Shown one piece after another: positions 57,293 through 61,627 of a stretch of DNA of 61,627 nucleotides. The notes under the pieces were generated by a model. That model searched no databases, was not told where the DNA came from, and saw nothing but the letters and a program-made list of their open reading frames with translations. The stretch is from positions 1 through 61,627 of the forward strand of contig CBFIBR010000010.1 in NCBI GenBank assembly GCA_965660935.1. Direction: 5' to 3'. This DNA comes from UBA1172 sp002457135 (lineage in GTDB: Bacteria > Pseudomonadota > Alphaproteobacteria > Puniceispirillales > UBA1172). How positions within the stretch are numbered: position 1 is the first letter of the stretch; each line of letters begins with the position of its first letter. A program made the translations under genes and the position numbers.

Positions 57293-58647
57293 TTCGTTCG
57301 GCCCAGTGTTTTGAGGGTGTCATCAAGCGCGGCGGCGGCAATATCAATCAGCATGTCAATATCATCCCGGGTGAAGGTCAGGGCAGGCGACAGGATCATG
57401 CCATCACGCACCGCCCGCATCATCAGCCCGCGCTGAATGGCATGGTCACGGCAGATCATGCCAGTCTCGCCTTCGTTTTCAAACATCACCGGGCCGTTCT
57501 TGTCGGCCACCAGTTCGATTGAGGCAAGCAGCCCGAAACTGCGGGTCTGGCCCACGAGCGGGTGATCATCCAGCCTTGTGATCGCTTCTTTCAGGTAGGG
57601 GCCGGTATCCTCGCGAACACGGTCAATCAGCCCTTCCTTTTCGATCACGCCAAGGTTGGCCAGCGCAACGGCGGCGGCAACAGGATGACCCGAATAGGTG
57701 AAGCCATGGTAAAATTCGCCGCCATCATCAATCAGTGTCCTGGCCACGCGATTGCCCACCAGCACCGCCGACATCGGCTGATAGCCTGAGGTCAGGCCCT
57801 TGGCGGTGGCGATCAGGTCAGGTTTAAGCCCCATGGTCTGGCTGGCGAACCATTGCCCGGTGCGGCCATAGCCGGTGATGACCTCATCAGCGACAAAGAG
57901 GATGTCATGTTCCCGGCAGATTGCCTGAATATGGTCGAAATACCCGGCGGGCGGGATGATCACCCCGCCAGCACCCTGAACAGGCTCGGCAATAAAGGCA
58001 GCGATATTGTCTGCCCCTGTTTTACTGATCTCTTCCCTCAACCAGTTGGCGGAGGTTTCAGCAAAGGTCGCTTCATCCATGTTGCCCTGATAAAGAAACC
58101 CGTAAGGCGGGCGGATCTGGTGGAAATCAGGCAGGCTTGCCCCCTGATCATGCATCGCCCCCATGCCGCCCATGCTGGCCGCAACAGTGGTGGAGCCGTG
58201 ATAGCCATAGGTGCGGCTGATGATGACCTGCTTTTCAGGTCGGCCCTCAAGCGTCCAGAAATGCCGCACCATGCGAACGATGGTGTCATTCGCCTCGGAC
58301 CCCGAATTGGCGAAGAACACATGCTCGATGCCGTCGGGTGCAATCTCCACCAGCTTTTCCGACAGCCGGGCAGCAGGCTCATTACTGGTCTTGAAAAAGG
58401 TGTTGTAATAGGGCAGCCGCCGCATCTGTTCGGTGGCGGCGTTAATCAGCTCTTCACGGCCATAGCCGACATTGACGCACCACAGCCCTGCCATGCCGTC
58501 AAGAATGCGATTGCCGTCACTGTCGATGATATAATGGCCGTCAGCATCGGTGATGATCCGGGTGCCTTCGCGTTTCATGGCACTGTAATCTGTAAAAGGA
58601 TGCAGATGATGCCGGATATCCGTGTCAGATAGCGTATTGCTGTTCAT
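57289..58647 (-). CDS. Class III aminotransferase, putrescine-pyruvate type
   Basis: 452 residues from ATG 58647 (MNSNTLSDTDIRHHLHPFTDY). It is a PLP enzyme with SGSEANDTIVRM, GYHGSTTVAASMGG, FIAEPVQGAGGVI, the catalytic-Lys segment LIATAKGLTSGYQPMSAVLV and FYHGFTYSGHPVAAAVAL. It resembles SpuC-like putrescine or beta-alanine aminotransferases using pyruvate. With SpeB it would turn agmatine into 4-aminobutanal. It is divergent from the glutamine-synthetase-like gene across 76 bp. Confidence 0.9.
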   Translation of the reverse strand: MNSNTLSDTDIRHHLHPFTDYSAMKREGTRIITDADGHYIIDSDGNRILDGMAGLWCVNVGYGREELINAATEQMRRLPYYNTFFKTSNEPAARLSEKLVEIAPDGIEHVFFANSGSEANDTIVRMVRHFWTLEGRPEKQVIISRTYGYHGSTTVAASMGGMGAMHDQGASLPDFHQIRPPYGFLYQGNMDEATFAETSANWLREEISKTGADNIAAFIAEPVQGAGGVIIPPAGYFDHIQAICREHDILFVADEVITGYGRTGQWFASQTMGLKPDLIATAKGLTSGYQPMSAVLVGNRVARTLIDDGGEFYHGFTYSGHPVAAAVALANLGVIEKEGLIDRVREDTGPYLKEAITRLDDHPLVGQTRSFGLLASIELVADKNGPVMFENEGETGMICRDHAIQRGLMMRAVRDGMILSPALTFTRDDIDMLIDIAAAALDDTLKTLGRTK

Positions 58648-58723
58648 GGTAGCACCCGTCAAAACGTTGATATAGACTGAAGTATATTGAGTTTTATCGG
58701 CTTTGGAAACAGGACAGCATCAA

Positions 58724-60079
58724 ATGACCGCCCAGGAAATCCGCGCCCGCTTTCCCGACCTTGAAACCGTCACCGCCATGTTTGCGGACAGCAACGGCAT
58801 CATGCGCGGCAAGGTACTGCCGGCATCAGGGCTGGACAAACTCATGAAAGATGGTGTGTTTCTGCCCGCCAGTGTATTCGGCACCGATGCCACCGGCGAA
58901 AGCGTGGCGGAAACAGGGCTGGTCTGGGAATGCGGGGATGTTGATTTTCCATGGCGGGTGATCCCTGAAACGCTGTTTGCCATCCCTGACCGGAACGGCC
59001 GTGAGCTGGCTGTCATGATCCAGATGCTGCAACCCGATGGCGTGACCCCGCATCACCTCGACCCGCGCGGTATTCTGGCCAGCGTGATCGACCGGCTCAA
59101 TGCGAAAGGCGTGTTCCCGGTGGTCGCGCCGGAACTGGAATTCTACCTCATTGCCCGTGAAAACGATGCTCGCGGCATGGGCCAGGCCGCGCCGATTGAC
59201 GGGTTTTTGAGGCCCCAGGAAACCAACCAGATTTACGGCATTGATGCCTATCAGGAATTTGCCCCGGTGGTGGAGGCGATCAAGGATGCCTGCCGGGCGG
59301 TATCGGTGGCGGCGGATGCCGCGATCGCCGAATACGGCCGTGGCCAGTTTGAGATCAATATCAACCATAACGGCGATATCCTGCGCGCCTGTGATGAGGC
59401 TGTGTTGCTCAGGCATCTGGCGCGGCGGGTGGCGCGCGGCTTTGGCTATGATGTCACGTTCATGGGCAAACCGTTTGGTGAGGATACCGGTTCAGGCTTT
59501 CATCTGCATGCCAGCCTGTGGGACGGGGACGGGGCCAATTTGCTGAGCGAGGATGAGGGGCAGGAGCCATGGGAAAACCCGGCCATGGCCCATGCAGCGG
59601 GCGGCATGGCAGAGCATCTGGCGGATTCCATGGCGGTCTTCGCCCCCAATGCCAATGCCTGGCGGCGGCTTCAGCCCGGGCATTACGCCCCCACGGATCG
59701 CAGCTGGGGTTACAACAACAGGACCGTGAATTTCCGCATTCCCCCGGGGGGAGCATCGGCACGGCGGCTGGAACATCGCGCCTCAAGCGCTGATATCAAT
59801 CCCTATCTGGCAACCGCGCTGATTCTGGCGGCGATGGTGGAGGGCATGGAGGGCAAAATCATGCCGCCCGCCATGATCACCGGCAACGCCTATGATACAC
59901 CGGACCGTACCGGCCTGCCCGTGACCTGGGCGGCCGCGCTCCAGCGTTTCAGGGAGAGTGATTTCATCGGCCGCTGGCTGGGTGAGGAATACCGCCACGT
60001 TTATGTTGAGACCAAGGATTATGAGCGGCGCACCTTTGCCAGCCGCATCTCACCACTGGAATGGGAATGGTACCGATGA
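58724..60079 (+). CDS. puuA: Gamma-glutamylpolyamine synthetase (GS-like, PuuA family)
   Basis: A 451-residue glutamine-synthetase-fold enzyme. ATG 58724 is used; a TTG at 58703 is in frame. It has TAMFADSNGIMRGKVLPA, PELEFYLIAREND, GRGQFEININHNGDILRACD, GSGFHLHASLWDGDGAN and NFRIPPGGASARRLEHRASSADINPYLA, a glutamate-ammonia-ligase core without the adenylylation-type C-terminus. It would join glutamate to putrescine or a related amine. puuB overlaps its stop as ATGA. Confidence 0.9.
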   Translation: MTAQEIRARFPDLETVTAMFADSNGIMRGKVLPASGLDKLMKDGVFLPASVFGTDATGESVAETGLVWECGDVDFPWRVIPETLFAIPDRNGRELAVMIQMLQPDGVTPHHLDPRGILASVIDRLNAKGVFPVVAPELEFYLIARENDARGMGQAAPIDGFLRPQETNQIYGIDAYQEFAPVVEAIKDACRAVSVAADAAIAEYGRGQFEININHNGDILRACDEAVLLRHLARRVARGFGYDVTFMGKPFGEDTGSGFHLHASLWDGDGANLLSEDEGQEPWENPAMAHAAGGMAEHLADSMAVFAPNANAWRRLQPGHYAPTDRSWGYNNRTVNFRIPPGGASARRLEHRASSADINPYLATALILAAMVEGMEGKIMPPAMITGNAYDTPDRTGLPVTWAAALQRFRESDFIGRWLGEEYRHVYVETKDYERRTFASRISPLEWEWYR

Positions 60080-61368
60080 TTGCAGGCTCGCCCCCCTCGA
60101 TTTACGCCGATGATGTGGACTGGCCCAGCTTCGGTGAGCCGCCAGAGGGTGATCAGCATGTTGATGTTGCCGTTGTCGGGGGCGGGTTTACCGGGGTATC
60201 GGTTGCGCTCAACCTCGCCGAGAAAGGCTATTCCGTGCATCTCTATGAGGCGGAACGGATCGGCTATGGTGCCTCGGGGCGCAATGGCGGCCAGCTCTGC
60301 CAGGGCTGGACCACGGATTTTTCCAAGGTTGCGGGCCGCCTGCCTGCATCGGACCGGCGCATGGCGTGGGATGTCGGTGTCATGGGGCGGCAGATCATCA
60401 TTGACCGCTGCGAACGCCACGGCATCGACCCTGATCTGCGCTTTGGCTATCTCTATGGCGGGTTGCATCAACGCCACATGAACGAATTGCAGGACATGAA
60501 GGATGAATGGGCAGGCGAGGGGTATAAAGACCTTGAGCTGTTGCCTGATGCGGCGGCGATGGCCCCGCATATCAACACTGATGAATATGTCGGCGGCATG
60601 CTGGACCATGGCTCGGGCCATCTCAACCCGCTCAAATACCTGCATGGGCTGGCGGGGGCGGCGAAATCCGCCGGGGCCGTGATCCATGAACACTGCCGGA
60701 TCAATCGCATCGTGCCCGGTGAGGGGGAAGGGGCCAGCATGCTCCATCACGATCACGGTGTGGTCAGGGCGGATCGGCTGGTGTTGGCGGGCAACGCCTA
60801 TCTTGACCGCACGGCCCCGCGCATGATGCAACAACGGCTCGCGCCCGTGACCTCCGCCATCATGGCAACCGCGCCGATTTCGGATAATCAGATCAGGGAC
60901 CTCATCCCCGACCGGGTGGCGGTGGCGGATTGCAACACCGCGCTCAATTACTATCGCTTTGATGCCAGGGGGCGGATGCTGTTTGGTGGCCGTGCCTCCT
61001 ACCTTGCGCAGGAGGGCAATGATATCCGGCGTGACCTGACCCGGCGGATGCTGCGGGTGTTCCCCTCGCTCAAGGGCGTTGAGGTGGAAAAGACATGGTG
61101 GGGCCGCATCGGGATTACCGTTGACCGGATACCCCATTTCGGCAAGATCGGCCAGAACACCTGGTTCGTGCAGGGTTTTTCAGGCCATGGTGTCGCGCTA
61201 TCGGGAACCACAGGGATGATCCTGGCGGAGGCGGTGGCGGGTGATACCGGCCGTTTTGATGCCTTCGCCTCGATCCGGCATCTGCCCTTCCCCGGCGGTA
61301 TCTTCCGCACGCCCGCGCTGGCCATCGGCATGGCATGGTACAAACTGCGTGATCAGCTAAAGCTCTAA
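60076..61368 (+). CDS. puuB: Gamma-glutamylputrescine oxidase (FAD, PuuB family)
   Basis: A 430-residue DAO-type flavoprotein. ATG 60076 overlaps the puuA stop. It has VAVVGGGFTGVSVALNLAEKG, IGYGASGRNGGQLCQGW (PuuB-like) and WWGRIGITVDRIPHFG, and near the end VQGFSGHGVALSGTTGMILAEAV. It oxidises the gamma-glutamyl amine to the aldehyde. It converges on the SCO1 gene with a 4-bp overlap of the stops. Confidence 0.92.
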   Translation: MIAGSPPSIYADDVDWPSFGEPPEGDQHVDVAVVGGGFTGVSVALNLAEKGYSVHLYEAERIGYGASGRNGGQLCQGWTTDFSKVAGRLPASDRRMAWDVGVMGRQIIIDRCERHGIDPDLRFGYLYGGLHQRHMNELQDMKDEWAGEGYKDLELLPDAAAMAPHINTDEYVGGMLDHGSGHLNPLKYLHGLAGAAKSAGAVIHEHCRINRIVPGEGEGASMLHHDHGVVRADRLVLAGNAYLDRTAPRMMQQRLAPVTSAIMATAPISDNQIRDLIPDRVAVADCNTALNYYRFDARGRMLFGGRASYLAQEGNDIRRDLTRRMLRVFPSLKGVEVEKTWWGRIGITVDRIPHFGKIGQNTWFVQGFSGHGVALSGTTGMILAEAVAGDTGRFDAFASIRHLPFPGGIFRTPALAIGMAWYKLRDQLKL

Positions 61369-61627
61369 CCGCTGATGAGGCGTTTCAGTTTTTCGCGGGC
61401 GAAATCGGCGGGTTCTCCCCAGGCTATGGTGCCGCTTAGTGCGCCGGTTTGGTCGTAGAGGAATACCGTGGCGGTGTGGTCCATGGTGTAGTCGCCGTCA
61501 TCACCATCGAGCGGGACCTTGACGGCGTAGACCCCGAACCCCTTGATGGCCTCATCGACCGCGGCGCGACTGCCGCTTAACCCGATGGCCTGATCGCTCA
61601 TGGAACGGATGTAATCGGCCAGGATCG
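61365..61627 (-). CDS. SCO1/SenC family copper chaperone, C-terminal part
   Basis: The frame is open to the window edge, so only the last 87 residues are present; the CxxxC copper site would be upstream, outside. The visible part has LADYIRSM, a GLSGSRAAVDEA segment, and DYTMDHTATVFLYDQTG with the conserved copper-binding His. SCO proteins deliver copper to cytochrome c oxidase. It overlaps puuB by 4 bp at the stops. Confidence 0.88.
   Translation of the reverse strand, partial: ILADYIRSMSDQAIGLSGSRAAVDEAIKGFGVYAVKVPLDGDDGDYTMDHTATVFLYDQTGALSGTIAWGEPADFAREKLKRLISG

Overview
The window comes from a marine alphaproteobacterium, most probably of the SAR116 (Candidatus Puniceispirillum) type or a close relative. 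The grounds are the rpmH-rnpA-yidD-yidC block, a dddP-type DMSP lyase, a TakP-like TRAP transporter, an IalB-family protein, a Rhizobiaceae-type Zur box, and tightly packed GC-rich genes with many 4-bp ATGA overlaps. The lineage is inferred from gene content only. No insertion sequence, phage gene, integrase, CRISPR array or rRNA was found.

Layout. (1) 1-2.6 kb, minus strand: yidC (cut by the window edge), yidD, rnpA, rpmH. (2) 2.7-4.9 kb: an orphan histidine kinase, gpt and tRNA-Arg(ACG). (3) 5-7.1 kb, minus: a WD40 protein overlapping a COG0523 (CobW-type) GTPase, preceded by a palindrome matching the Zur operator. (4) 7.4-10.7 kb: a membrane phosphoesterase, a sterol-desaturase-type hydroxylase and a ureohydrolase. 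(5) 10.7-18.5 kb, minus: a ten-gene thiamin operon (thiD-O-S-G-E-F-Y-tenA-thiZ-thiX) behind a promoter and a TPP riboswitch, then fpr. (6) 19.5-26.4 kb, plus: a multi-spanning membrane protein of unknown role, a complete Liv-type ABC transporter and pncA. (7) 26.4-30.6 kb: a homocysteine methyltransferase, a DUF4198 protein divergent from a HupE-type permease, and ChrA. (8) 30.7-33.4 kb: an aldehyde dehydrogenase divergent from a ferredoxin-reductase-type flavoprotein. (9) 33.7-40.1 kb, plus: a three-gene TRAP transporter whose large subunit carries an extra ~320-residue coiled-coil tail, followed by dddP. (10) 40.1-46.3 kb: hpt, a beta-hydroxyacid dehydrogenase, a lipoprotein, gabD, sodB, a small exported protein and argG. 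(11) 46.3-53.8 kb: the ybbP-ybbA/tesA unit, a pterin dehydratase, a SpoU methyltransferase, an IalB protein, rlmN and a BI-1 protein. (12) 53.9-56.3 kb: a flavin monooxygenase, an EamA exporter and a Cys-rich mini-protein. (13) 56.3-61.4 kb: a polyamine degradation cluster (speB, aminotransferase, gamma-glutamylputrescine synthetase and oxidase), then the C-terminal end of a SCO1/SenC protein.

How it works together: thiamin is made and salvaged under riboswitch control; agmatine and putrescine are broken down by two parallel routes; DMSP is cleaved to DMS and acrylate, with a TRAP importer alongside; metal uptake and efflux genes (COG0523/WD40 and HupE/DUF4198/ChrA) form two groups.

The most unusual signal crosses gene boundaries. 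At least a dozen short imperfect tandem arrays (units 12-19 bp, 2-5 copies) are scattered through the window. In spacers they often span stop codons. Inside genes their unit length is always a multiple of three.
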